The position numbers and the translations under genes were made by a program. From NCBI RefSeq assembly GCF_035222375.1, contig NW_026946363.1, positions 2,108,001 to 2,172,000 on the forward strand: a stretch of DNA of 64,000 nucleotides, read 5' to 3'. The notes below the pieces were generated by a model. The model worked only from the letters and a program-made list of their open reading frames with translations. It ran no database searches and was not told the origin of the DNA. The DNA is from Podospora pseudocomata. Taxonomy: Eukaryota > Ascomycota > Sordariomycetes > Sordariales > Podosporaceae. Shown one piece after another: positions 32,932-45,521 of the stretch. How positions within the stretch are numbered: the stretch's first letter is position 1; each line of letters begins with the position of its first letter.

Positions 32932-35114
32932 CTATGGCGGCGGCAGCTACAAGCCAAAGCAGCAATCCACCAACAGCTGGAATCAGCACGCCTACGGCTA
33001 CTCGTCCAATTTCTTCAGTGGGGACGGTTCCAGCAATAATGGCAACAACACCTCCCTCGTCGAGGACTTTGTGGCCTTTGTGAAAAAGGCCCTCCGGGCT
33101 CTGGTCAAGTTCTGGCGCGAACGTGGCCGGCGGATGGTGGTTACGGCGATTTATAATGCGGTGCACCAAATAAAGAGGAATTTGACGTATAATCGGATAC
33201 TCAGCGTTCCGCATTTGCTGGTTGGGTTCTGGGTTGTGGTGTTGCTTTGGGGGGAGAGATGGACTTTCCATTCCATGGTGGAAAACTGCGCGTGGGAGAA
33301 TTGGGAGAACTGGGTATGTTTTTCCCTTTTGCTACTTCTGGCAGGCAGGGTGGCATGTGTGCTAACCATGACAACAGCCCGCCGGCGCCCAACCCCACCG
33401 CGTAGCCCTCGTTGCCGACCCCCAGCTCATCGATCCTCATTCCTACCCTGGCCGACCATGGCCAATACAAGCTCTGACGATTAAGTTGACGGACAACTAC
33501 ATGAAGCGTGGGTATGGTCAGCTCCAGGAGCAGCTCGACCCCGACAGCGTCTTCTTCCTCGGTGACCTCTTTGACGGCGGTAGAGAATGGAAGACGGCCC
33601 ACGGCGACTTTAGAGACCCCTCGTGGGGACCACACCCGAAATCGGAACAGAAATACCTAAAGAGCTGGAACAAACACTATGGGGAGTTTTACTGGCTGAA
33701 GGAGTATGGCCGGTTTGGGGAGATATTCATCAAGCCGTGGATCAAGTCCGGGATGGAATCCGGCAAGGAACACAAGCGCAGGAAGTTTGTCACGAGCTTA
33801 CCAGGAAATCACGACTTGGGGTTTGGGGCGGAGATCAAGGTCCCCGTGAGGAACCGATTCGAGACGTACTTTGGGGAAGGGAACAGGGTGGATGTTGTGG
33901 GGAATCACACGTTTGTTTCGGTCGACTCGGTGTCGATGAGTGCGGAAGCGTCGCCCGAGGCGGCGAAACATGACCTCAAGCCGATTTACATGCCTACCAA
34001 GATCTTTCTGGATAGGCTGCAATGGCTGAAGCCGATAGCGGTGGAGAAGGAGCTGAGGATGATGAGAGGGGAGGTGCCGGAGGTGCAGTTTAAGCACAGG
34101 ATTGAGGAGGTGGATAAGGCGAATTTCAAAGACAAACCCAGTCTTGGTACTGAAAAGACGCCGGAGCTGCCGACGATTCTGCTGAGCCATGTCCCGCTTT
34201 ATCGACCGCCTGGGACGCCCTGCGGCCCGCTGAGGGAGAGACACCCCCCTGCGAAACCACCAAAGGGACAGACGGGGCCGGTGGTGCCTGATCATGGGAA
34301 CGCCATTTCTGTTTCGAGGGGGTATCAGTATCAGAACGTGCTTGACGAGCAGCAATCGATTAGTTTGTTGAAGAAGGTTGGCAATGTGGTTCACGCCTTT
34401 TCGGGGGATGATCATGATTATTGCGAGCTGGTGCACTCTGAGGAGCAGCGGAGGGTTAAGGAGATCACGGTGAAGAGTATCAGCATGGCGATGGGGGTGA
34501 ACAAGCCGGGGTTTGTCCTGGTTAGTCTGTGGAACCCACTGGACAGCGGGGGGAAGCCGCTTAATCCGGATCAGAAGCAGACGCTGCAGACGCACTTGTG
34601 CATTTTGCCTAGTCAGTTGAGCACGTATATTCGCTACGTGGGGTTTGCAATCATTTCGGTTATCATTTTGGTGGTGAGGGCGTTCTTGGTGCCGGTTTTG
34701 AAGCTCACGCCTTTTGCGCTGGAGCCGGAGGTGCAGGGGGTGCAGTATAGGGGGAGTGCACTGCTGCCTGTGTTCAAGGCAAAGGTGGAGGATTATGATG
34801 AGTATGGGTTCCCTTCTAGTGGGTTGGGGTCTTCGAGAAGTGGTGGGGGGAAGGGGAGGGATAGGAGTGGTTCGAGTGTTGGTGGACATGGACATAGCAG
34901 GGAGAAGAGCAAGGGGAAGTGGAGGGGGCAGCCGAGGATAGAGATCAGGAGCGATGAGAGGGAGGAGGAGGAGAAGTGGAGGCCGAAGGGGAGGGGGATG
35001 GGTTATAACAAGGGAAAGGATACGGTTGCGGCGGTGGTGGTGAGGGAGATGTGGACTACGATTTGGAGGGTGACGTGGATGGTTTTGGGGTGGTTTGGGT
35101 GGTTGAACTGGTAG
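32915..35114 (+). CDS. Ted1/Cdc1-type membrane metallophosphoesterase
   Basis: Exons 32915-33313 and 33378-35114 (64-bp intron, GTATGT donor) give 711 residues. A Ser/Asn-rich cytosolic start precedes an N-terminal membrane segment (ILSVPHLLVGFWVVVLLWG, about residue 95). The lumenal calcineurin-like phosphoesterase domain carries VALVADPQLID, FFLGDLFDGG, LPGNHDLGFG, LSHVPLYRPPG and SGDDHDYC. These are the metal-binding blocks I-V of the Cdc1/Ted1/PGAP5 family. A second membrane segment (YVGFAIISVIILVVRAFLVP) follows, then a Ser/Gly/Arg-rich tail and a Trp-rich hydrophobic end. Yeast Cdc1 and Ted1 remove ethanolamine-phosphate from GPI-anchor mannoses in the ER, aiding export of GPI proteins. 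The exact paralogue (Cdc1 or Ted1) is not settled. Confidence 0.9.
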
Positions 35115-35696
35115 GGGGGGTAATGTATATTTTCTTTGGGGGGGGGAAGAGGAGAGCTTTTGTATAAATTGAACACAGGAGGTGAAGCAGAAAGAGGGGG
35201 CATATATGTATGGGTTTGTGATTTTGAAGTGATATATATATATTGGTGTCTGGGTAGCATATTTTATGGATGGCATGGTGGTTTTTTCAACAGTGCGGCT
35301 CAGTGGTGTTCGGCTGCTGTTACCTCTTCTGCTACCGGTGCTTACCCTGGGATTTAAGAGAGATTTGACCCTAGATCTCATGACCTGACTTGATGACGAT
35401 GATGAGCAACGCGCGGGCAGGCATTCAATTGGCACTTTGTGCGAGGGTGGAGAGGTGTAGGTTACATGCTTGCGAAACAGACGCCTTGGAAGGAGGAGAC
35501 GCGATCGAATTGCACCGTCACGCTTTCAGCGCGTCAAGTTCGCAACCGCGTTTAAAGTGGTTTTGTAGGTTGCAGGGGTGCACGATTGGGCGGTTGGCTG
35601 AGGGGGAGCTGCCAATGAGAATTCAGCCCTGTCGTGTGACGAGACAACGGGTGCATTTTTTTGCTGCAGGCACGCAGGAGGGAGCCGAGAGGGGGA

Positions 35697-35720
35697 GACG
35701 TGACGTGACGTGACGTGACG
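35697..35720. repeat. TGACG tandem array
   Basis: Five tandem copies of the TGACG pentamer, the first lacking its T (GACG, then TGACG four times). TGACG is the half-site of bZIP (ATF/CREB) factors. Any function is inferred. Confidence 0.85.
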
Positions 35721-35895
35721 AAGGTGGAATGATAATGGGATTGTCTTGATATGGGGAGGTTATGACGAGTTGATGTAGTGGGAGAGAGGGTTCAATTGGA
35801 TAAGATACAAGCATAAAAACCGGGCTGGAAGTTCAAGATTTCAAGAATTTCAAGATCTGGAAACTGCCCCGGACCCGGACCCGATCCCTGGCACC

Positions 35896-35953
35896 CACGT
35901 GACGTGTTAATTGATTTAAGTTTTTGACGCCAAAAGACCGCGTCTTTTCGCGT
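35896..35953. promoter_or_regulatory. E-box plus AAAAGAC inverted repeat and MluI-box-like site
   Basis: CACGTG at 35896-35901 is directly followed by ACGTG. AAAAGAC (35932-35938) and GTCTTTT (35942-35948) form a perfect 7-bp inverted repeat around CGC. The overlapping TTTCGCGT (35946-35953) reads ACGCGAAA on the other strand, an MBF/SBF-like sequence. It lies about 810 bp before the UNG start codon. Regulatory meaning is inferred. Confidence 0.35.
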
Positions 35954-36766
35954 ATCACAATGCGAGGGATAAAAAAAAAAGAGGAAGCACTTAACTTAAA
36001 TAGGGATGATCAAAAGAGGATACCCCATTGTTCAGCCAGCCATCTGCATTTTTGAACTTGTCCTGATTTGTATAGTATTCCTTGTTGGCAAGGGCTGGCA
36101 GGCAGCAGCAGGATTTCCTTCCTGGGAGCGAGCGCGGCTGTTTGACCCTTTTTTTGTTGAAAGGGTGATTAATCAATCGACTGCGCCTGGGACAACAACA
36201 GCTTGGACCTCCTCTTTGCGACCTCCTCCTTGACCTTGTCTTATATCCAGCAGTGCTTGCTTGGTGTTTGGCGTGAAAAATAAACAATCCAATCGCAACT
36301 TCCTTCCTCTTTTTTTCTTCAGATTTCTCCACACAGCTTACACCGACTTTGAGCTTGTCTGTGCCTTCGTTGTCTTGTCAACGACGGCCCTTTTTCTCCC
36401 TCTCTCACTCTTCGACTTTGACTTTTTTTTTTTCCTTTTTCACTTTGACCTTTTGATCTCGACTTTGCGTTGAGGAATCGAAAAATCTCACGACTTTATA
36501 CAATATTACTTTCTGTAGCCCTTTTGAGGGGAGGGGTGGGGGTATTACCAGTGACAATAGCTTCGTTATCAAGGACTCTCCCTCAACACCTTTTCACCTT
36601 TACAACTTCTTTGTTTTCTTCTTCCCTTCTTCACCGACTACTATTACTCCGTCTCCGCCGACATATCCCAGCAACGACTCCACAACCTCACCGTCACCGC
36701 CTTCTTGTCCTCACCACAAACCCACCTCGATCAATCCCTTCCTTTTTCGCCTCTTCTCTTCTCACA

Positions 36767-38063
36767 ATGTCGACCCTCAAACGCAAAGCCGGCGCCCAAA
36801 CAGGTGGAGCCGACGCGAAAAAGGTCAAGCAAGGAAGCATCATGTCTTTCTTCGGGAGCTCCCCGGCGGCGAAACCGTCAGCTACCAACAGCTCCGGCCT
36901 TCCCACCACCCCCAACTCATCCTTCACCGCGCCCACCGACCCAGCCGCCGCGAGGTTTGACAAGGACAAATGGGTGGCCACCCTGACGCCAGAGCAGAAA
37001 AGGCTGCTGCAGCTCGAGATTGACACCCTTGACGAGAGCTGGCTGGTGCACCTGAAGGATGAAATCGTCACAAAGGAGTTTTTGGATCTAAAGAGGTTTT
37101 TGGAGAGGGAGTATGCTGCTGGAAAAAAGATTTTTCCCCCAAAGGAGGATATTTACTCTTGGTATTGTTTCCCCCCTCTTTCCTTCATCCCCATCCATCC
37201 CTTGCTAACGTTGCAATGATCACAGGTCCCGACACACCCCCTTCACAACCACACGGATTGTAATTCTCGGTCAAGACCCCTACCACAACCACAACCAAGC
37301 CCACGGTCTGGCGTTCAGTGTCCTCCCCCCTACTCCTGCGCCCCCTTCGTTGAAAAACATATATACCTGCCTCGGGAAAGACTACCCCTCGTTCAACCCG
37401 CCCCCCAACAAGGCCGGGCTGTTGACTCCCTGGGCCAAACGTGGGGTTCTCATGCTCAACACGTGCCTTACCGTCCGCGCTCACGAGGCAAACTCGCATT
37501 CCAACCGCGGCTGGGAAAAGTTTACGCAAAAGTGCATTGATCTCGTCGCCGCCAAGCGAACAACGGGAGTGGTTTTTTTGGCGTGGGGCACGCCGGCTGG
37601 GAAGAGGGTGCTAAAGGTTGATCAGAAGAGGCATCTGGTGCTGAAGAGTGTGCACCCTTCTCCGCTGAGCGCGTCGAGGGGGTTTTTTCAGTGTGGGCAC
37701 TTTAGGAAGGCGAATGAGTGGCTTGGGGAGAGGTATGGGTTGAAGGGGAGGGTGGACTGGGCGCTGAATGAAGGGGAGAGTGTCTTGGAGAGTGACGAGC
37801 CGAGTCCGAGGCCGAGGGTGGAGAAGGGGGAGGTTGCGAAACGGGTGGAGGAGGTGGTGAGGGGGGCGGTTATGGGACGGAGGGTGGATTTGAATGAGAT
37901 TGCTAGGGGGTTGAGTAGGAGTCCGAAGGGGGGGAGTTGTTCGCCAAAGGAGGAGAAGGGGAAGAAGAAGGAGGAGAAGGTGGAGGGGGATGATGATGGG
38001 GAGAATGTGGATCCGGGGGAGGAGGAGGAGTGGGATGCTTTGATGAGGGAGAAGGGGTTGTAA
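36767..38063 (+). CDS. UNG1: Uracil-DNA glycosylase (family 1)
   Basis: Exons 36767-37161 and 37226-38063 (64-bp intron) give 410 residues. The N-terminus MSTLKRKAG is followed by a basic nuclear-type signal and QGSIMSFF, a PIP box for PCNA. The catalytic domain has the family-1 marks: GQDPYHNHNQAHGLAFSV with catalytic Asp149, VLMLNTCLTV, and HPSPLSASRG near residue 274. It removes uracil from DNA as the first step of base-excision repair. After the domain (end near residue 309) there is an unusual tail of about 100 residues, Lys/Glu-rich and ending EEEEWDALMREKGL. The reading frame is also open for about 106 codons upstream of the chosen ATG without another ATG. The coding strand becomes strongly G-rich from about 37570. 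Confidence 0.95.
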
Positions 38064-41000
38064 AGGGAAGGGGTTGTGGACTGTTTTTAGTTTTTGAACG
38101 CCTTTGTTTTGCGGGGGGTGTTTTTGACAGACAGGGTCAGGCCGGTGTGCTTTGTGAGCAGTGTTTAGGTGTTGGAGAGGGTGCTTTTTGACGGGGTGTA
38201 TCAAGGTTGATGATGTTTACCCGGGTCGCGAGGTGTCCAACTTTTTGCTTTTTTTGCGATCAGTTTTTGCAGGATTATTATGATGGAACACAAAGAATGA
38301 TATATGGCATAAGGATGAAATTTGGCAAAGGAAACAGGGATGGGTTAGCATCGTATGGATGGACTTGTATGGATTTATGAAAAAGAAGAAGGAAATTTGA
38401 CTTCCTCTGACCTTATGTTTTGGCGGGAAGTTGCTCGGCTGGGAATTCGAGCATATGGTGTTTGCTTTTGTATGTTTTGTTACTCTGTTGGTTGTTTAGA
38501 TATATATCTATCGAGGAGCGTTTGAGATGACTTGATCAATAATTCTTGGTTTTTTTTTTTTTCTAACATTGATATTTTGATTTGCGGTTTCATTTTGCGG
38601 TTTTTATTTCTAAAGTCAAGTCAAGGCCAATGATTTCTCCCAAAAAGGCTGGGAAAGCCAAGTGCCACGCCACCAGCCAATCTTCCCATTTTCTAGCTCT
38701 GGTGTGGCCGCATATAGCGACGCCCGTGGCGGAGATTTCACCAGATATATTTCGCCCAGTGAGACATTCCATACAGTGACATACTGCCCACCACACAAGT
38801 GCTGTACAACTCAGGGGCTTCAAGTGACAGCTTCCGGGACAGTCAAAAGTGGCGTGTTCCAGCTTCTGTACTCTGTGTTCTGGTGCGCCCTGCTGTGTAA
38901 ATACTCACTCGCCCCCCTGAACCGATCGCAGAAAATACCACGCAGCCTCTCTGCATGCTCGAAAAAAAGCCATCCGAGAATTCGGTGGCGGTGTTTGGTG
39001 TTTCTTCCGTCAAAGCTGTAACTTGCTTCTTCGCAACTTGTGTGACCCAGCCGGTGATACCAACGGAAATTGAGCCGCCGCCGGTCTCAGGAGGTTGGCA
39101 ACCGAATTTCTCGAATGGAAACCCTCGAAGAAAGTGGACACACTTCTCTGGATCGGCCCGGCCCGAGTCCCGATAACGAATTCCCGATGCCGATGAGGTT
39201 CGAGTCTTCTTTAACAACCGTCCGGCATCGCTTCCGAGTCACGGTATCAGATGGTCAGCTCAAAACCACAGATCAGCTTTACCAGTCGGCCGAAACGTTC
39301 CCTTGGTGATACTGTCCGGGAACTTTCACTCCAAGAACGCAGACTTGATCGTTTCAGCAAACGAGTGAACGGAGGCACAACCGACGGGATGGTGCACGAG
39401 TAATGACCCCTCTGCATCTTTAATAATGACATCACTGTATCTGTTCCTGCATTTGTCGTCGAGTCTGTGCCATCCGCACCTGAGGGTTAGCGTGCCGGCA
39501 GATGTCGAGGCCTGCCCGGGGTATCCTATGCTGATGAGTACGGGGATGGCGCTGGAACAACACGAGAGCAGATCCCCCAAGTCTGAGAGCCGCAATTCCC
39601 GTACCACGGCGAGAAAATGGGGGTAACGGACAACATGTAGTCCCAGTGTTTACCTTGTGATGATAACAAGAACACATCAGGGTCTAAAGAAGCTTACACC
39701 GGAAGAAGCCGAGTTCCTAGACAGGAAGGCGGCCCGCCTGAAGGAGAACCGTGACTGGCTGGGAGGCGGCGATCAAGGGTCTGGAGATCAAGCTGCGACA
39801 TGGCCGATGTTGTCCGGGTCATGCCGGCTCTTGGGGAGAGTGGGGGGAGATAGCTCGGCAAGCTACGGGATCGCAGCATAGACTGGAAGCTTGCATCGAA
39901 TTGCGAACGGATATCTGCGACGGCGCGAGAGTTACCGAGTCGACGGATGGCTGGGGTGTTGTTGATTGAGAACTTCACGGTAGCGAGGGCTAGTGTCTAG
40001 CGGGCTTTGAGCTCCATGTAGTAAAGCTGGCTGTAGGTATCACGAGCATGATGCCGTGCATGCTCGTCCGATCATGATTTTTATTGTCAAGGGCCAAAGC
40101 GAGGGCTCTGCTGCTTCTTGACTGACAGCTTGCAGGCGAGCGCATGCAGGTCCAGTCCAGGGTGGCAGCATTCATGCGGGCATGCTCCGACATGCCGCTC
40201 CCCCTCCAACCACAACCCGGAGCTCAACATGCCCGAGTCGATAGCTGGGGAGCAGACAGTCAGTAGCCGTGTCTCAGTGCAATGCGTTTAGGTCTGGTTG
40301 GTTGCCCGAATGCCGGAGACATGGCGGTGATCGCACTCTTGTTCATGGAGGGAATGGCGTCGGGTTGACAGCGAAGCGTGCAGATGGAGCACTTTTTGCT
40401 GGCTGGAACCGTCCTATGGCCGGGCACCGAGAGACCAGCGCTGCCAACACAGATGCAGATTGGGAGCTTCCAGCTTGTTTCTCGGCCAAGGTTAGCTCAT
40501 CGTCAGCCAATGAAGCTGATGTGTGTTGTCACTCCCCGGATCGTGCGGAGGAGCAGTATCATCAGTCCATGACGAGCGGTTGGACAGAGAGGGCAGCCCC
40601 ACCCCCAACGCTTTCCAGTGATATTCCGCATCGGCCAGAGGATGGAGTACAGACAACGGCGAACATCTCCCCGGTGGAGGTGGAGGTTTTCTGGTAAGGT
40701 AGTCCGGGGTGCTGCAGGTCGGTGTAAGTGAGCCGAGCAGTGGATGTCTTGTACCTACATCAAGTGCCGAGCGAGCCATGTTCATCTCAAGGGTACCACA
40801 GAGGGGTCGCGGCCAGCGGATGTGGTCGCGGAGGCGTGTGTGTGTGTGTGTGTGTGTATGTATTGGAATATTTGACTTTGGGAGTAGTTCTCTGGCGACT
40901 TATGAACTCCCACGTGTGCGGGATTCGGGATATTCTTATTAAAGAATAAAAAAAATGCTGGAGACAAAAAGATGTCCAGTCAAGAGTCAGGATGGCCAGT

Positions 41001-41994
41001 CTTGAATTTCAGCGGAGCCAGGATGAAACAAGGGAATGAGATCACGGAGGCACAACAACAGGCAGGTACCCTGTGAGCAACCCCCACTTGTCACGAACGT
41101 CGCCGCGTCGGGCACAACTCCAGGAGGGAGCGACTCAGCCTGGCACCCAATCTTCAAGGCTAGAGATCCATGAGGACACCCCAGCCTCAAACCGTAAAAA
41201 CAGCCCGTCTCTCTCCCTGAAGGAAAAACCAGTTGGCTCATTCATCATCTGTGCCTGGAGGTACTACACAGTAGATGAGAAAAAGAGGGAGCGCCGCGGC
41301 TCATTTAAAAGAATCAAGCGCCCCGGGGCCCAGAACACAGCTTCACTTTCACACCTGAGAAATATAATATTCGGTCCTGGTCTGTTCCTGAACGGGCTTG
41401 CAGCAAATCGTTAGCAATTGCAGCTCGACACAGCAACTAAACCTAATTCAGCCTGTCACCCAAGACACAAGGTCACTTTTGGCCCACGTCCCCGCGAAAC
41501 GCTACTTTGATCAAGAACCCACGCGCCCTCCCGACCCAGTGAAGCAATTTCCTGGGGGCCTGCTCGACCCGGCCGCCATCACAGTTCCAGCGCCCCTGAA
41601 GAACAGCTCGCCGCCCGCCTGAAGACAGAGAGTGGGAGACAATCGTCTCTTTTCATTCTCACCATTTTCAACATTCTCAGTCAAATTCTCCTTCTCCGAG
41701 CACTCATTTTGCCTCTCTCTTTTGATACCTGATACCTTAGATACCCTGGCCACCTCAGCCTTGCTGTTTAGCGGGACGTACTGCCCAATCGAGACACCAC
41801 CACCACCACACACACCCCCCCCCTAGACCGCCGCCAATTGCTCTCTCGCTCACCCACTCAGCTGTGAGCTCGCTGACCAAAATAAATATTTCTTTTTTTT
41901 TTCTCTTCTTCCAAAAGATAACATATTTTACGCCAGCTCCCGCCGCCCACCCACCGTCTTTTCTCCCCCGCTCAACCCAGTTTTCGACCATTGA
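38064..41994. other. 3.9-kb intergenic region without a supportable gene
   Basis: Short frames on both strands, none ATG-led with domain or codon support. It holds a GT microsatellite (40835-40858), a C-tract at 41814-41824 and a pyrimidine-rich stretch (41640-41960) that probably forms the promoter and 5' UTR of the Msb1 gene. No tRNA or transposon was recognised. Confidence 0.45.
40835..40858. repeat. (GT)n microsatellite
   Basis: About 12 GT units, then TATG. Confidence 0.9.
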
Positions 41995-44900
41995 ATGTTT
42001 CGGTCTTCCACTCCTGACCCTCCAAAATCCAAGACACGCTTCTGGAACAAGATGCCGAGTCTTTTCTCCCGCCTCAAGGGCAAGGACGGGAAGAAATCCA
42101 AAAAGGGCCAGCTCGATCTCGACGACCAATTAGCAAAGAAACCACGATGGGAGGGTGACGCCTGGGCTCGTAAGACGGTCGACCCTGAGGAGGTGGAGGA
42201 ATTGCTTCGATTTTCTACAGAAGAGCTCAAGGCGCGAGGTACGATGACATCAATTTCGGCACTGCTGCTGCTGCGCCCGCCCTCCACTCCCCCGTCAATT
42301 CGCTAACGGCTAGCTTGCAGCTCTCGATCTTCCCTTTTTACTACTTCCCTTCCGACCAACGTCGGACCCGAGTGCTGTTCGCACCTTTGTGCGACACTTT
42401 TTCGGCAACAGAGATGGCGCCCAAACACTGTATGGAGAGGCATTGGCGCAGGAGCTGCGCATGACGGAGCCCATGGTACGACTGAAACAGAGTTGAGGGT
42501 GGTGCTGGTTTGAGACTCGATACTAATTTTGTGGCACAGGTTATCTCGGGCGTTGTGAAATGGTGCTGGAGCAGACTTCCGGGCGGTGTGGTAGGATGGG
42601 ATTCTTATGAGTTGTTCAGCCTTGGAGAGCAAGACTCGAACCTGGCCAGAGACTCTTTCAAGACCTTTATTCCGCTCAGCTTTGAGAACAGAAAGGCGCA
42701 GGCGCAAATCGTCTTTCACTTTTTTGACCTGCTGTCGGCAGTTGCCGCCCACGGGAAGACGAACGGGTTCGGCGGGCGCAAGCTCTCACGGATGGCTGCA
42801 TGGTGGGCTTTCGAGCAGACCGAAGCCGACAGGGCCAATGGGTTCGAGGGCGCGTACAAGGCGTGGCTCAAGGCTGCCGATGCTACAAGCCATCTTTTCT
42901 TTGCATACCTCAGATCCCTCGCGCCAGAACCAGTGGTTGGCGGCATTTCGCTGCTACCCATGTCGTTGCAGAAGCTTCTCCAGGAGACCGAATACCCGCC
43001 GCAGAGGCCCCATCTCCTGCAAACATCTACTTACAGGGTTGCCATGATAGTCGATACTGTTTCACCAACACCGTTTGCCCTCTTGAGACGAGCCAACCAC
43101 TTCCAATACCGCGACGACGACCGAGCTTTGAAGCAGTGGTCTGAATACGAGGATCCCATCAAGGCCCTGACCGAGGAGTGCGTCAGAGTTCTTCGGGCCA
43201 TCTCGGCCGCGAACCAGTCACACGCCGTTTCGAGTTCGAAACACTCGACCAGTCTTCGTGACGCTTCGTGGTCTCGATTTGAGGACATTGGGTTTGCGAG
43301 TGCTCTGGAGGAGGAAGACGAATTGGACGACTCGCTGGCAGTTCAACGACGACAGCAGGGAATGCGGAACACGCCCGCCTCTGGCAACGACTTGGGACGG
43401 CCAACAACACCATCCTGGGCCGACTTTTTGTCTTCGGGTTTCGTTGACGAGAAGAACAACACGAGCCACTTGCTGCCGCCTGACAAGGTCCTTCCCCCCA
43501 TCGAGACGAACCTCCGCCAACGCAGCTCGCAGTCCCACAGACCGAGACTCGAGAACGAAAACCATCTTGAACCTGGCGAGCTCGCTAGCATCACCCGCTT
43601 CGATCTTGATGATGCTTTCTGGTGGGTTTGGCTGACCAGTTTGGCTCCTGAGGAGACTTCGGAAAGGAAGTCTACTTTTGGGCGCTGTGCCGTGATTGAG
43701 ACTATTATTCGAGATCGTCGCTGGTTGGTCATGGAGGAAATCGTCAAGGGCGCTGCCCCTGATCCGGCCGAGGGAGCCTACATTGCGGAGAAGAAGGGCT
43801 TCTTCAGTTGGACCCGCCGTTCCAAGACTTCTGGCCTGAACAGGAGAAAGTCGACCGCAGGAAAGCATGCTTTGGAAAAGAGCGATAATTACCTGAACAC
43901 GAGCTCCACCATGGGCTTCAGCAAGACCAGCATTGGCCCTGACCAGCAAGCCAAGATTCAGGCAGCTGCGCAACAGCTCCAGGCCCAGGAGAGGCAAAAG
44001 GCCCAACCCCAGGCCGTGGAGCGGAGGGGGAGGAGCGATGCCGACTACATGCACGAGAAGACCAACAGCGTCTTCACACTGCAGGCGAGCATCCTTAATG
44101 AGGCGTCTCCGGCTGTCAAGTGGGCGAACAAGTATGACAAGGACGCGATTAGAGAGGCCTATTTGGCAGATAACAGCGCCGGCCGTGGCGGTAGCACAGC
44201 TTCTAGCGTCAACGGAATCACTCCTCCTGCTGCAAATGGCAATGAGCGTCCTCCTCAGCCGCCTCCCAAGTCAACACCGCAACCTCAACCTGCCCCGATC
44301 ACTATCCCCGCACCCGCTACTGTTACTCCTCGGACAGAAACGCCAACCCCAGAGACGCCCAGGGCCACAGAGAAGGAGCTGGAAGCACCCAAAGATGTCC
44401 ACCCTGTCGAACGGGTATCTGACGGTGGAGGTCGTAGCACGCCTGCGCCTCCACCCAAGCCCAAGGATCAGGTCGCCAACGTCACTAGCATGGAGTTGAC
44501 TCGTGAGCAAATGGTTTCGCCCGAGCCCGATAGCCCGGAGAAAAAGCAGAATAAGCTGCAGAAGGAATTATCCAAGAGTCCCACTGCTACCGGCGGCTTC
44601 AGGAAACTGTTTGGTCGTGCTAGGAGGTCATCCAAGGTGCCTGATAGCGCTCCTGAGCAGCTCAACACCATGCTTGCTTCCCCAACAGCTGCCGCTGCCG
44701 CTGCCCCCGTCAAGGCCGTCACCCCTGAGCAACCTCCGAAGCAGGAAACTCCTCAGCCATTGCCCCCCAAGGTTGAGCCGGCTACGGCCCTTCCTGCTCG
44801 CAAGGCGGTTCCTCCCGCGGCGGCTCCTGCTGCCGCCCCAGCTCCCGCCCCAGTGGCTGCTGCTCCTGAGCCTCAGACCGAACCCACCTATGAGCCGTCT

Positions 44901-45521
44901 GTTCATGAGGATGTGTCCCGCGTCAACACTCGGGATACTGCCGCTGCCAGCGAGGAGTTCTCCCGCTTTGATCAGGGACCTCTCCTTGACCAGCCCGCGT
45001 TTGTTCCGGATGAAGAGGACACCGACACTGATGATGCCGTGCCCCCTCCTATTGCCCGGCACTCGTCCCGCTCCCCTCTGCCATCGCCTGCGTTGCCACA
45101 AGCTCCCAAGCAACAGGCACCCGCACCTGCACCTGCGCCAGCTAAGCGTCAGCTTCCAGCGCCGGCGCCCGCCGTACCCGAGGCGATGGATCGCTGGGCT
45201 CAGATTCGTAAGAACGCTGCTGAGCGCGCGGCCCAGCGTGGCCCGGCTTCTCCTGCCTCTCCACCGCCGCCAGTATCGCCAGAGATGCGAAGACCTGCTC
45301 CCAGGTTCGCCAGAAAGGACGAGACCGATGGGGACACCAGCGGTGAAGAGAGTAAGTTCTTTTTGTGCCCACCAACCATGATTGAATCCAACTAACGGTC
45401 TGTTCCAGCTATCGAGTCCCGGGTAGCCCGCATCAAGGCCAGAGTGGCCGAGTTGACCAGTAATCAGGAAGGCATGGGCGGACCAGGTGCTCGCTCACCA
45501 CCGCCTCCGATTCGTCGTTAG
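41995..45521 (+). CDS. Msb1/Mug8-domain morphogenesis protein
   Basis: Exons 41995-42238, 42321-42475, 42540-45351 and 45409-45521 join in frame to 1107 residues; introns are 82, 64 and 57 bp. After a basic start (MPSLFSRLKGKDGKKSKKG from the second Met) the N-terminal half matches the fungal Msb1/Mug8 domain: ELLRFSTEELKARALDLPF, FLLLPFRPTSDPSAVRTFVR, VVKWCWSRLPGGVVGWDSYE and FIPLSFENRKAQAQIVFHFF. It also has a distant RhoGAP resemblance. The C-terminal half is Pro/Ala/Gln-rich and disordered with poly-Pro motifs, ending in a short helix (ESRVARIKARVAEL). Yeast Msb1 acts with Cdc42/Rho1 signalling and wall synthesis at growth sites, so a role in polarised hyphal growth is inferred. The second Met at 42052 is an alternative start. 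Confidence 0.88.

Larger units (their letters stand above)
35115..36766. other. Upstream region of the uracil-DNA glycosylase gene
   Basis: About 1.65 kb. It contains the phosphoesterase 3' end, a TGACG pentamer array (35697-35720), an E-box and an inverted repeat (35896-35953). A strongly pyrimidine-rich stretch at 36310-36460 is typical of fungal promoters and 5' UTRs. No separate gene is seen. Confidence 0.5.

Noticed and set aside
33798-35435. A 545-codon minus-strand frame opposite the phosphoesterase gene
   Set aside because: It is an antisense shadow: Pro/His/Leu/Arg-rich composition mirroring the G-rich coding strand.
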